Of a stretch of 64,000 nt of DNA, positions 50,865 through 59,818 are shown piece after piece. The notes beneath the pieces are model-generated. The model searched no databases. It saw only the letters and a program-made list of their open reading frames with translations, and was not told the origin of the DNA. Source of the stretch: Salmonella enterica subsp. enterica serovar Typhimurium str. LT2. Lineage in GTDB: Bacteria > Pseudomonadota > Gammaproteobacteria > Enterobacterales > Enterobacteriaceae. The position numbers and the translations under genes were made by a program. Position 1 is the first letter of the stretch, and every line of letters begins with the position of its first letter. The DNA lies in assembly GCF_000006945.2 (NCBI RefSeq), contig NC_003197.2:1302001-1366000 (forward strand). The letters run 5' to 3'.

Positions 50865-50962
50865 AAAAAAAGCCCGCACTCGGTGAGGCGGGCAAATAAT
50901 ACTGGAAGCAATGTGAGCAATGTCGTACCGAACAGGTGGGTTATAAACTCAACCACTCGGTA
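50865..50962 (-). ncRNA. ryhB-2: Iron-responsive sRNA RyhB-2 (RfrB, IsrE)
   Basis: On the minus strand the core TACGACATTGCTCACATTGC and TTCCAGTATTA equals the conserved seed of RyhB. It is followed by a terminator GCCCGC...GCGGGC with TTTTTTT ending at 50865. The promoter TTGCAA, 17 bases, TATCTT overlaps the Fur box. Length about 98. Represses iron-using genes when iron is low; Salmonella has two RyhB paralogues and this is the second, known to lie upstream of yeaQ. Confidence 0.93.
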
Positions 50963-50964
50963 TT

Positions 50965-50987
50965 GATAAAGATAATCGTTATCATTA
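50965..50987 (-). promoter_or_regulatory. Fur box of RyhB-2
   Basis: GATAAAGATAATCGTTATCA at 50965-50984 is a good match to the Fur repeat GATAATGATAATCATTATC. It covers the -10 and spacer of the minus-strand sRNA promoter. Confidence 0.9.
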
Positions 50988-51128
50988 ATGATTGCAACCC
51001 TGATATTTATGCGCTTTTATCCACGACGCTAAAAGGTGATGGACATCACAAACTTCACTTTCCTGACGATGTGCTATTCTTTTTAACGGCAAATAAACCG
51101 CTAACGTTAAGACATAAGTGAGGAAAAA

Positions 51129-51377
51129 ATGGGCATTCTTTCATGGATTATTTTTGGACTTATTGCGGGTATTTTGGCTAAGTGGATCATGCCAGGTAAA
51201 GATGGCGGCGGATTCTTTATGACGATCATTCTGGGGATCGTTGGTGCGGTAGTCGGAGGATGGATCAGTACGTTCTTTGGCTTTGGCAAAGTGGATGGTT
51301 TCAACTTCGGCAGCTTTGCAGTCGCGGTGATCGGCGCGATTGTCGTGCTGTTAATCTACAGAAAAATCAAAAGCTAA
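51129..51377 (+). CDS. yeaQ: YeaQ, GlsB/transglycosylase-associated membrane protein
   Basis: 82 aa with three hydrophobic segments rich in Gly: GILSWIIFGLIAGILAKWIMPG, TIILGIVGAVVGGWI and VAVIGAIVVLLIYR. Family PF04226, often stress (RpoS) induced. TGAGGAAAA precedes the ATG. Followed by a strong terminator. Confidence 0.92.
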   Translation: MGILSWIIFGLIAGILAKWIMPGKDGGGFFMTIILGIVGAVVGGWISTFFGFGKVDGFNFGSFAVAVIGAIVVLLIYRKIKS

Positions 51378-51394
51378 ACGCAGAACTTTCAGAG

Positions 51395-51427
51395 ATAATA
51401 AAGGCTACGACAGGTAGCCTTTATTAT
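51395..51427 (+). terminator. Bidirectional intrinsic terminator between yeaQ and yoaJ
   Basis: ATAATAAAGGCTAC and GTAGCCTTTATTAT form a perfect 14-bp stem with a five-base loop. T- and A-tracts in the arms make it usable for yeaQ (plus) and yoaJK (minus). Confidence 0.9.
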
Positions 51428-51438
51428 TCAAAATGAAT

Positions 51439-51513
51439 TTACCACCAGCCCAGTTCGGTACCCGCCACCGCAATTAGCGCGATGCCCATCAACACCATCG
51501 TTGTTTTCCTCAT
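51439..51513 (-). CDS. yoaJ: YoaJ, 24-aa membrane protein
   Basis: 24 codons then TAA; the product begins MRKTTMVLMGIALIAVAG and ends TELGWW. This matches the E. coli micro-protein YoaJ (ending TELGWW). A single membrane helix. Its ATG is two bases after the yoaK stop, so the pair is translated together. Too short for usual gene calling. Confidence 0.9.
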   Translation of the reverse strand: MRKTTMVLMGIALIAVAGTELGWW

Positions 51514-51515
51514 GG

Positions 51516-51614
51516 TTATGCTCCCGGCGCGGCGTAACCGCCAATAAAAAACCATGCCAAAAATAATATTGCCGTAATGAAAATGACGACAGGGAAGAGG
51601 ATACCCACTCTCAT
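51516..51614 (-). CDS. yoaK: YoaK, 32-aa membrane protein
   Basis: 32 codons, MRVGILFPVVIFITAILF and ending GGYAAPGA, as E. coli YoaK. One membrane helix (residues 5-25). First gene of the yoaK-yoaJ pair on the minus strand; AGTGAAGGTAATAGC lies just upstream of the ATG. Confidence 0.9.
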   Translation of the reverse strand: MRVGILFPVVIFITAILFLAWFFIGGYAAPGA

Positions 51615-51809
51615 GCTATTACCTTCACTGTTCAGGGGGCGCCAGAATAGCAGGGTTTTCTCAGCGACAAAAGGTTGGTTGCTTTGTGACAGGGCGTGGC
51701 TATTGCTGACTTAACCCGGGATAAACACCCACTAAAGCGCTGACAGAAAGTATGGAAATAGCGTACCCGCCAGGTTATCCTGGACAAAATATCGCTTTAA
51801 GGAGTCGTT

Positions 51810-52061
51810 ATGAAATTTACGTGGATTGCGTTGCCAGGCGTATTGCTGCTGAGCGCTTGTTCATCGTCGCAACCCAACGCCCCCAGGCCGCCGCGTATTG
51901 GGATGCCTAATCCGGCAGCCGTCTACTGTGAGCAACAGGGCGGTACGCTGATGCCGGTGCAGACCCCACAAGGCGTGCGTTCCGATTGCAAATTGCCCAA
52001 TGGCGAAATCATTGATGAGTGGACATTATGGCGCAGAGAGCACCCTGATACGAAAAAGTGA
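51810..52061 (+). CDS. yoaF: YoaF, DUF333 lipoprotein
   Basis: 83 aa; signal with lipobox LLSACSSS (Cys 17), then the DUF333 core MPNPAAVYCEQQGGTLMPVQTPQGVRSDCKLPNGEIIDEWTLW with the two cysteines. TAAGGAGTCGTT precedes the ATG. Ser at +2 favours outer-membrane sorting. Function unknown. Confidence 0.9.
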   Translation: MKFTWIALPGVLLLSACSSSQPNAPRPPRIGMPNPAAVYCEQQGGTLMPVQTPQGVRSDCKLPNGEIIDEWTLWRREHPDTKK

Positions 52062-52129
52062 CAACCTGCGGTCCGACGGGATATGATTAAGAACAATCTG
52101 ATAATGAGTTTCATGCGGCGCAAGAAAAT

Positions 52130-52441
52130 ATGTTTCAGTTAAAGCCGGGCGCGTTGGCAATAGTTATTGGCGCTAAAACACCCGCCGGACGGCAGAATAT
52201 TGGTAAATCGGTTGAGCTATTTTGCCTGTGCCAACCCGGAGATGAATTCATTAATCCAGTAAATGGACACGTCACCTTACTGCCGAAAGAAGCGCCTCGG
52301 GCGCTGTGGCTGGTTACGGGCGACGTAGCCTCCGCCGATGGCCAGCACGGTTTTGCCTGGGTGCGGGCAGAACATTTGATGCCGTTGTCCCCGGACAGAC
52401 AACCAGGCCAGGCGGCGGCACGACAATCACAGCTCTCGTAG
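52130..52441 (+). CDS. Hypothetical 103-aa protein
   Basis: Open frame starting MFQLKPGALAIVIGAKTPAG, with a beta-rich pattern (ELFCLCQPGDEF, VTLLPKE, ALWLVTGDVAS). No strong ribosome site is seen; GCGGCGCAAGAAAAT is upstream. Codon use is like the neighbours. It ends 15 bases into the convergent yeaO. No family recognised with confidence. Confidence 0.5.
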   Translation: MFQLKPGALAIVIGAKTPAGRQNIGKSVELFCLCQPGDEFINPVNGHVTLLPKEAPRALWLVTGDVASADGQHGFAWVRAEHLMPLSPDRQPGQAAARQSQLS

Positions 52442-52774
52442 CCACTCTGCCAGCACAATGGCATGGTTCTGGCGAGTATCTTTAGCGGCGTATAGCAACG
52501 TTAGCGGCTGGTGTCGGGCAATATCCGCCAGACGTTTGCCTTCTTGATGCTGTTGCGCAAGTTCTGCCCGGTATTGCTGCGCGAAGTGGTTAAAATCAAT
52601 CAGTTCGCTATGAAAGGCTTTGCGCAATTCGGTGGAGGGCGTAATGGCCTTATTCCATTCATCATAGACCAGCGCTGCTTTTTTAATGCCTCGCGGCCAT
52701 AGCCTGTCAACCAATACCCGATAACCATCGTCTTTTTCCGCCGGGAAATAGACGCGCTTACACTGGATTCGCAT
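52427..52774 (-). CDS. yeaO: YeaO, DUF488 protein
   Basis: 115 aa; KRVYFPAEKDDGYRVLVDRLWPRGIKK is the DUF488 hallmark, then a helical part ending LLYAAKDTRQNHAIVLAEWL. As E. coli YeaO; the family includes MarR-operon neighbours and hypothetical nucleic-acid-related proteins. GGAGGG precedes the ATG. Confidence 0.92.
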   Translation of the reverse strand: MRIQCKRVYFPAEKDDGYRVLVDRLWPRGIKKAALVYDEWNKAITPSTELRKAFHSELIDFNHFAQQYRAELAQQHQEGKRLADIARHQPLTLLYAAKDTRQNHAIVLAEWLREL

Positions 52775-52842
52775 TTTTCCCTCCTGTGATGGTGTCGCTT
52801 ACGGTACTTTTGTCGGATAGCGGTAATGATTTTAATGGATCA

Positions 52843-52871
52843 GGCCTGATAAACGAAGCGTCATCAGGCAT
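52843..52871. repeat. REP-like palindrome between yeaO and yeaN
   Basis: GCCTGAT AAACGAAGCGTC ATCAGGC is the usual REP form (GCCTGATnnGCGnnGCGnnATCAGGC). It stands after the yeaN stop, minus strand, and before the yeaO start. Confidence 0.75.
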
Positions 52872-52892
52872 TCAAGTGGGTATCAGGTTTAT

Positions 52893-54077
52893 TTATGACG
52901 CTATCTCTCGATCGCGTCCGGCGTAGAGGCCGAAAATCGCCATGATGATAGCCAGAACCGTCACGCCTGACAGCGGTAGATACCAGCTACCGCTGGCATC
53001 ATGAAGTTTTCCCATGACGGGCGGCCCACATGCCGCCAGTAAATACCCGACCGACTGCGCCATGCCGGAAAGCGCCGCCGCCTGATGCGCCGAACTGGCG
53101 CGCAGGCCGATAAACGTCAGGCCGAGGATCATCGTCGCGCCTGAACCGAAGCCGAACAGTAGCGTCCAGATGATCGCCTGGCCCGGCACAAACCAAAGCC
53201 CCGCCGCGCCCACTGCGCACAATAGTGAGACCAGCGCGGCAATCCAGCGTTGATCGTTAAAGCGATGCAAAATAAGCGGAATAGCTAACCCAGGCGCCGC
53301 GGTCGCCAGTTGCAGCAGGCCATGTAGCGATCCTGCCTGTGCTTCGCTGTAACCGTGGCTGATGAGTATTGTTGGTAACCAGCCGATAATCACATAATAA
53401 ATCAGTGAGTTAAGTCCCAGAAACAACGTAACTTGCCAGGCTAAAGGCGAACGCCAGATACCGCGTTCATGTAATGCCCGGGAGCTACTCAGGTTAGCTG
53501 AGCGGGTAGTGCGCCACTGCGGCAACCAGATAAGAAACGCCAACAGCGGAAACAGCATCAGCATTAACAGCGCGCCGCGCCAGCCAAAACCGTGCAACGC
53601 CAGCGGAACCACCAGCGCGGACCCCAACGCGGCGGCGGCGCCCATCGTCAATGAATACGCGCCCGTCAGCCTGGCGACATGTTGTGAAAAATCGCGCTTA
53701 ATCAATCCTGGTAGCAGCACATTACCCAGCGCTATCCCGCACCCAATAATGGCAGTTCCGGCAAACAACAATGCAGCGGAGGGCAGGGAGCGGAGAGCAA
53801 TACCCGCGCAAATCAGCAGCATTGCGGCAAACAGACTGCGTTCCATCCCAAACCGGCGGGCAATACCGGCCGCCAGCGGCGAAACCAGTGCAAACGCCAG
53901 AAGCGGCAAGGTTGTTAGCAGGCCCGTCTGGGCGGTGGAAAGACCGTAATCCGAACGGATTGTCTCCAGCAACGGCGCAGCGCCGGTAAATGTTACGCGC
54001 AGCGTAGTGGCTATCATCAAAATACCGGCAATCAGTAAAGCGCCCTGTTTGCCGCGTGGTGAAAGGGCTGTCGTCAT
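52893..54077 (-). CDS. nimT: YeaN/NimT, CynX-type major facilitator exporter
   Basis: 394 aa with about 12 membrane segments, CynX/NimT subfamily (2-nitroimidazole exporter in E. coli). N-terminal [42 protein letters not shown] is characteristic. Divergent from yeaM with about 100 bp between, which should contain the NimR-controlled promoter. Confidence 0.9.
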   Translation of the reverse strand: MTTALSPRGKQGALLIAGILMIATTLRVTFTGAAPLLETIRSDYGLSTAQTGLLTTLPLLAFALVSPLAAGIARRFGMERSLFAAMLLICAGIALRSLPSAALLFAGTAIIGCGIALGNVLLPGLIKRDFSQHVARLTGAYSLTMGAAAALGSALVVPLALHGFGWRGALLMLMLFPLLAFLIWLPQWRTTRSANLSSSRALHERGIWRSPLAWQVTLFLGLNSLIYYVIIGWLPTILISHGYSEAQAGSLHGLLQLATAAPGLAIPLILHRFNDQRWIAALVSLLCAVGAAGLWFVPGQAIIWTLLFGFGSGATMILGLTFIGLRASSAHQAAALSGMAQSVGYLLAACGPPVMGKLHDASGSWYLPLSGVTVLAIIMAIFGLYAGRDREIAS

Positions 54078-54177
54078 CGTTTTCTCATCTCGTCAGGCGA
54101 GGCGATACCTTAACAGTTTTTACTGTTTGGATGAATCAAGCTAAAATGACAATTTATCGCTAAAATCGGACAATATA

Positions 54178-54972
54178 ATGATTGGTCTGAGACTGGACGG
54201 TTACGATCCCGACCTTCACCACGATGCCGCTGTGGCCTTTTGTATTCGCGCCAGGGATGATGAACTGTTTAGCCCTCGCCATCAGCATCGCAAGGGACAG
54301 TTGATTCTCGCTCTGCACGGCGCGATTACCTGCGAGGTGGAAAATGCGATGTGGATGGTTCCGCCCCAGTATGCCGTCTGGCTCCCCGGCTCGCTGCCGC
54401 ACAGTAATCATGTGACCGCAGGGGCGGAGCTGTGCTTTTTATTTATTGAACCTGCGGCGGTCGTCATGCCGGAGCGTTGCTGCACGCTGAAAATTTCGCC
54501 GTTATGCCGGGAGTTGATTTTGTCGCTGGCGCGCAGAACCGATCCCGAAAGAGCGCAAATGCCAACGCAGCGCCTTATTCAGGTGTTGTTTGATGAACTG
54601 CCGCAGCAGCCGCAGGAACAATTGCAATTACCGGTATCGGGGCATCCGAAAATCCGCCAAATGGTTGAGACAATGGCGCAGGAGCCCGCGCGATGGAATA
54701 CATTAGGGCAGTGGGCCAGCGTATTCGCGATGAGCGAGCGTAACCTTGCCCGGCTGGTCGTCAAAGAGACGGGACTAAGCTTTCGTCGCTGGCGTCATCA
54801 GTTGCAATTAATCCTGGCGCTACAAGCGCTGATCGCGGGACGTAATGTACAGCAGACGGCGCAAATGCTGGGTTATGATTCCACCACGGCATTCATTACC
54901 ATGTTTAAAAAAGGCCTGGGGCAGACGCCAGGCCAGTATCTGACGGGCGAGTTACTGCTTCCCCACAATTAA
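54178..54972 (+). CDS. nimR: YeaM/NimR, AraC-family regulator
   Basis: 264 aa with an N-terminal cupin domain (SPRHQHRKGQLILALHGAITCEVENAMWMVPPQYAVWLPG) and a C-terminal double HTH (WASVFAMSERNLARLVVKETGLSFRRWRHQLQLILALQAL, DSTTAFITMFKKGLGQTPGQY). In E. coli NimR represses the adjacent nimT. Its end overlaps yeaL (convergent) by 21 bp. Confidence 0.92.
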   Translation: MIGLRLDGYDPDLHHDAAVAFCIRARDDELFSPRHQHRKGQLILALHGAITCEVENAMWMVPPQYAVWLPGSLPHSNHVTAGAELCFLFIEPAAVVMPERCCTLKISPLCRELILSLARRTDPERAQMPTQRLIQVLFDELPQQPQEQLQLPVSGHPKIRQMVETMAQEPARWNTLGQWASVFAMSERNLARLVVKETGLSFRRWRHQLQLILALQALIAGRNVQQTAQMLGYDSTTAFITMFKKGLGQTPGQYLTGELLLPHN

Positions 54973-55398
54973 AGAGACCAGCCCCGCCGCAATCAGTGGG
55001 CCGACCGGCACGCCGCGAAACAGCGCGACGCCAAGTACCGTACCGACCAGCAGCCCGGCGACGAGCTGCGGTTGGTTTCCCATCAGCGTAATGCCGCGAC
55101 CGCCCAGCCAGGAGACGAAAACGCCGACGGCAATCGCGACCAGCGATTTCCAGTTCACAAAAGAGTGGATCAATGTGGAGGGCGGTAGGGTTCCGCTGGC
55201 GATGGGAGCCATTACGCCGATGGTCAGAATGATAATCCCGACGGTGAGTCCCTGTTTTTCAATCCAGGGAAAAAAGGTATTCAACGGGGTTACGCGGACA
55301 ATAATCAGCACCAGAATTGAGACGGCGACAGTGGTGTTGTGGCTGATAAATCCCAGAGCTGCCAGTCCGAGCAGGATCAGCAGAGTGACATCAAACAT
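54952..55398 (-). CDS. yeaL: YeaL, DUF441 membrane protein
   Basis: 148 aa, four hydrophobic segments, Gly-rich ends (VGTVLGVALFRGVPVGPLIAAGLVSLIVGKQ). Family UPF0756/DUF441. Overlaps the 3' end of yeaM by 21 bp in convergent orientation. Function unknown. Confidence 0.9.
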   Translation of the reverse strand: MFDVTLLILLGLAALGFISHNTTVAVSILVLIIVRVTPLNTFFPWIEKQGLTVGIIILTIGVMAPIASGTLPPSTLIHSFVNWKSLVAIAVGVFVSWLGGRGITLMGNQPQLVAGLLVGTVLGVALFRGVPVGPLIAAGLVSLIVGKQ

Positions 55399-55603
55399 TA
55401 TGGTTTCCTTGCCAAAAAGTAAGCCTGACTACTTTACGCCCAAACGGCAAAGCGCACAGGCCTTTTTAACGATTGATGCGGATTTCAGGCAACTGCCTGA
55501 AAGACAATCTCTACGTGAAAAACGGCGTTGTCATTAAATTGCCATCAACGCCGCGTATTGCTAACAGGTGAACCGTCATTGTTGTCTTCCTGAGGATACA
55601 ATT

Positions 55604-55711
55604 ATGTACGATCCACCGTTTCTTGAAGCGCTGATGATTACGGCGTCGTTTTTCGCCATTTTTATCATTATCGTTGTGTCGGTATTGCTCCTTGAAGGGG
55701 GAGGGGACTAA
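55604..55711 (+). CDS. yoaI: YoaI, 35-aa membrane protein
   Basis: 35 codons from ATG 55604 to TAA 55711. It begins [19 protein letters not shown] and ends LLLEGGGD, clearly the E. coli YoaI pattern (TASFFAI...VSVLLxE). One membrane helix. TGAGGATACAATT precedes the ATG. Overlaps the convergent yeaK end by four bases. In E. coli it is induced in low Mg2+ through PhoP. Confidence 0.88.
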
Positions 55712-56235
55712 GCCGTTGGCGATGACTGAAAGCGGCGGAAGACTGCCAGTTCTGGTCGGGCGATGCGCAGATAGTCCTGTGTATTCATAATGACTGATTT
55801 TTCCAGCAGGCCGGCATTAAAGGCAATTTCATCGAAACGCTCAAACAGGAGCGGATCGGCGACCAGTTTCAGATTGGGGTGAAAACTGAAAGGCGGGATC
55901 GCGCCAAAAACGCAGCCGGTCAGCATATCGACTTCCGCCGGGCTGGCAAGGGAAGCGCGTAAGCCGCCCAGATGTGAAGCAAGCTGAGAGAGGTCGGCTT
56001 GCTGATCGGCCGCCAGAATAGCAAGAACGTGCTGGTTGACGCCGTTGCCTTTGACTTTACAGACCAGCGCTTTTGCGCCCTGGCCCAGCGCAGTACCACG
56101 TATTTCAGATACCGCTTCGCATTTCCCTACCGCTTCATGGTTCACCACACGATAGCGCGCGTTCTCCTGGGTTAATAAAGCCACTAAACGTTGGTGTGTA
56201 GCGACACCCTTCGCGACTTCAGTCATTTCGGCCAT
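55708..56235 (-). CDS. yeaK: YeaK, aminoacyl-tRNA trans-editing (YbaK-like) protein
   Basis: 175 aa, YbaK/ProX editing domain: [46 protein letters not shown] and [26 protein letters not shown]. It deacylates mischarged tRNAs such as Ser-tRNA. AGGAG is six bases before ATG 56235, giving [10 protein letters not shown]; the second ATG (56226) is used in the E. coli annotation. Confidence 0.9.
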
Positions 56236-56275
56236 TTCTCACTCCTGGTGCAATATGAACATTTACTGCGAAGCA

Positions 56276-57769
56276 CTATGATGAACGATGTTGTTTTTGT
56301 TGTTTGTTCAGATAGAGCTGCGCATCGGAAGCCTGGTAGGCATCATTAATCGTATCATTGGGCTGCATATTATAAATCCCGGCAGAAAAATGGACTGTCT
56401 TATCCGGTGCGATAATTTGCAGGTTACGAATAATACGCTCCGGCAGATGGATAGCCAAATCCGCCGCGTAATCAACAAGAATAATACAGAACTCATCGCC
56501 GCCGAGGCGAATGGCGTAATCGCTTTTACGAATCGATGTTTTAATCGCTTTCGCCAACAGGGTTATAATTCGGTCGCCTTCCTGGTGCCCCTGGGTATCG
56601 TTGATCAGTTTTAACCTATCGCAATCAATAGCGACAAATGTCACCGGCGTCCCGGTATTGACCAGGCGTTGCAGTCGCTGTTCCAGCACCGGTGTTAATA
56701 TTTTACGGTTGTAAAGCCCGGTCATGGCATCGCTAATATTTTCGCGTGTGACGTTGCGATAAAGCCGAAAGTGCATCCGTACCATATTAAGCAGGAGCGC
56801 CGTTGCCAGTAAGTAAAAGGCCAGCGCTTTCCAGGACGAGACAAGGAAATAGGTTAAATCAAGGGACAACGAAACGCGCAGCCCACCAGGGATATCATGG
56901 CTATAATTCACATATTGAAACAGATTATTTTTGCTTTGATTAATAATAATTTCTTTTCCGGAGTCCATATCCTTTAGTGTTACGTTAAGATAACGCCAAA
57001 CCAGCGGACGGTCCTGGGTATAAAAAATATTTTTTAAATTATCCTGGTTAACATCCACCATCACGATGCCTTTTAACGATCCCGCCAGATAGACTGGCGT
57101 TAAAAAACTCATGACGTTTTCCTGAGTAATATCATCCATGTAGATACTTGAAATAACCGTACGGCCGGTAAAAAGTTTATCTATATCTTTTCTGTTAATA
57201 CCCATTGTGCCTTTTTGTAAAAAAGTCCAACGATGCATGGCGAAGCGCCGTGAGTTGATTAAATCATAGAAATAGACATAATGTTTATTTAAATCAACGT
57301 AATAACGGAATTTAAGCTCCAGTGTGCCCAGCCCGTGACTATGGTCGTCCTGCGAACGGTTGATGCTTACCGCCTGATCAAATGCAGGCAGTAAAAGGGC
57401 GTCATCAAGATTATCGGTACACTGTGTAGCGGCGGTTTGCAGAGTACCATGTAGCGCCGGATAATTATGCCGGGTCAGGTTGACACCGTGCGTACCGTTA
57501 ATAGCTTCAAAGGCGTCGCAAAACGCGCGGTGTTTTTCTGCGGTGACGGGGTCTCCCGGCGCTTCAAAAGTTCGCATCAAATGTGCGGCGATGCTCTGAT
57601 TCTGGTACTTATCGTACAAAAACGACGAATCGGCTCTCTCCATGATATAACGCATATAGGCATTCATTGCCCTGTCGCTGGCAATAAGTTCGTAAATCAG
57701 GAAGGACGATGTCAAAACGATGACGCTTGCCGAGATAAAGTGCCTGAGCGCTTTATGATGCAAATTCAT
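56276..57769 (-). CDS. dgcJ: Diguanylate cyclase DgcJ (YeaJ)
   Basis: 497 aa. Membrane segment at about residues 12-30, a periplasmic sensory region of about 280 residues, a second membrane segment near 315-335, and a GGDEF domain whose active site reads RLGGDEFCIIL, so c-di-GMP synthesis is expected. ISDAMTGLYNRKIL marks the domain start. Close to E. coli YeaJ. An RxxD product-inhibition site five residues before GGDEF is not obvious. Confidence 0.92.
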   Translation of the reverse strand: MNLHHKALRHFISASVIVLTSSFLIYELIASDRAMNAYMRYIMERADSSFLYDKYQNQSIAAHLMRTFEAPGDPVTAEKHRAFCDAFEAINGTHGVNLTRHNYPALHGTLQTAATQCTDNLDDALLLPAFDQAVSINRSQDDHSHGLGTLELKFRYYVDLNKHYVYFYDLINSRRFAMHRWTFLQKGTMGINRKDIDKLFTGRTVISSIYMDDITQENVMSFLTPVYLAGSLKGIVMVDVNQDNLKNIFYTQDRPLVWRYLNVTLKDMDSGKEIIINQSKNNLFQYVNYSHDIPGGLRVSLSLDLTYFLVSSWKALAFYLLATALLLNMVRMHFRLYRNVTRENISDAMTGLYNRKILTPVLEQRLQRLVNTGTPVTFVAIDCDRLKLINDTQGHQEGDRIITLLAKAIKTSIRKSDYAIRLGGDEFCIILVDYAADLAIHLPERIIRNLQIIAPDKTVHFSAGIYNMQPNDTINDAYQASDAQLYLNKQQKQHRSS

Positions 57770-58062
57770 GATGAACTACAGCCCTGAAAGTCGGATGCGT
57801 TAGTTTACCATAGCGATGAGAATTCCTCTAATAGACTGTTTAAAAATAAAACGTGTTGATGTTATGGAATAAAAATCATTCTCGATTTAATAAATTCAAT
57901 AATATATGGTGTTGATATTTTCAGTCGTGACTATTGTCGCAAAAAGTAAATTGTTAATTAACGGCATCGATTTAACACTAACGAAAATAAAATAGCCTTT
58001 ATTATTACGCGAAAGGAGTGTGAAGTGGTAAGGATAATAATGTACTTCCGTTCGGAGGCACT
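57770..58062. other. Intergenic region before the small exported peptide gene
   Basis: About 290 bp, AT-rich, with no gene on either strand. It should contain the promoters of dgcJ and of the 65-aa gene. No operator recognised. Confidence 0.4.
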
Positions 58063-58260
58063 ATGAAACGATTTAAAGAAATGGCAACAATTTTTCTTTT
58101 TGCATTGCTGGCTGCGGGGTTCACGTCGTCTGCTATGGCAGCGTCGGGTAGTGATAGTCCGTGGGATTTTGATTTTTCGGGTCCATGGCTTTTTTGCAAA
58201 CTACAACCCCCTGATTCTCTGCAATTACCGCCACCTCCTGGTGAGTATTGCTGGCATTAA
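58063..58260 (+). CDS. 65-aa exported proline-rich peptide
   Basis: CGGAGGCACT before ATG 58063 is an excellent ribosome site. The first 26 residues form a textbook signal peptide (MKRFKEMATIFLFALLAAGF to SSAMAAS). The mature part of about 39 residues is acidic and aromatic, then proline-rich (LQPPDSLQLPPPPGEYC), with two cysteines that could form a disulfide, and ends CWH. No family recognised and not part of the E. coli order I recall. Confidence 0.75.
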   Translation: MKRFKEMATIFLFALLAAGFTSSAMAASGSDSPWDFDFSGPWLFCKLQPPDSLQLPPPPGEYCWH

Positions 58261-58409
58261 TAAATCCATAGTATTTCAGTGATAAGTCGGCGCATGTAAG
58301 GTTAATCCAGTCAGGAGATATACAGGTTTACGGCTATTATAGTGGTAGTATGTATAATTGCCTTGTTAGTGATAAATCAGCCCGTGACTCATTACGGGCT
58401 GATTTATGG

Positions 58410-59747
<1,338 letters not shown>

Positions 59748-59780
59748 CTAACGCTTAGCCAGTCTACAGAACATTACTTT

Positions 59781-59812
59781 GTAGGCCCGGTAAGCGCAAG
59801 CGCCACCGGGCA
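59781..59812. repeat. REP element between yeaG and yeaH
   Basis: GTAGGCCCGGTAAGCGCAAG then CGCCACCGGGC: a REP with CCCGGT/ACCGGG arms, directly after the yeaG stop on the minus strand. May set differential mRNA stability of yeaG and yeaH. Confidence 0.78.
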
Positions 59813-59818
59813 TTAACA

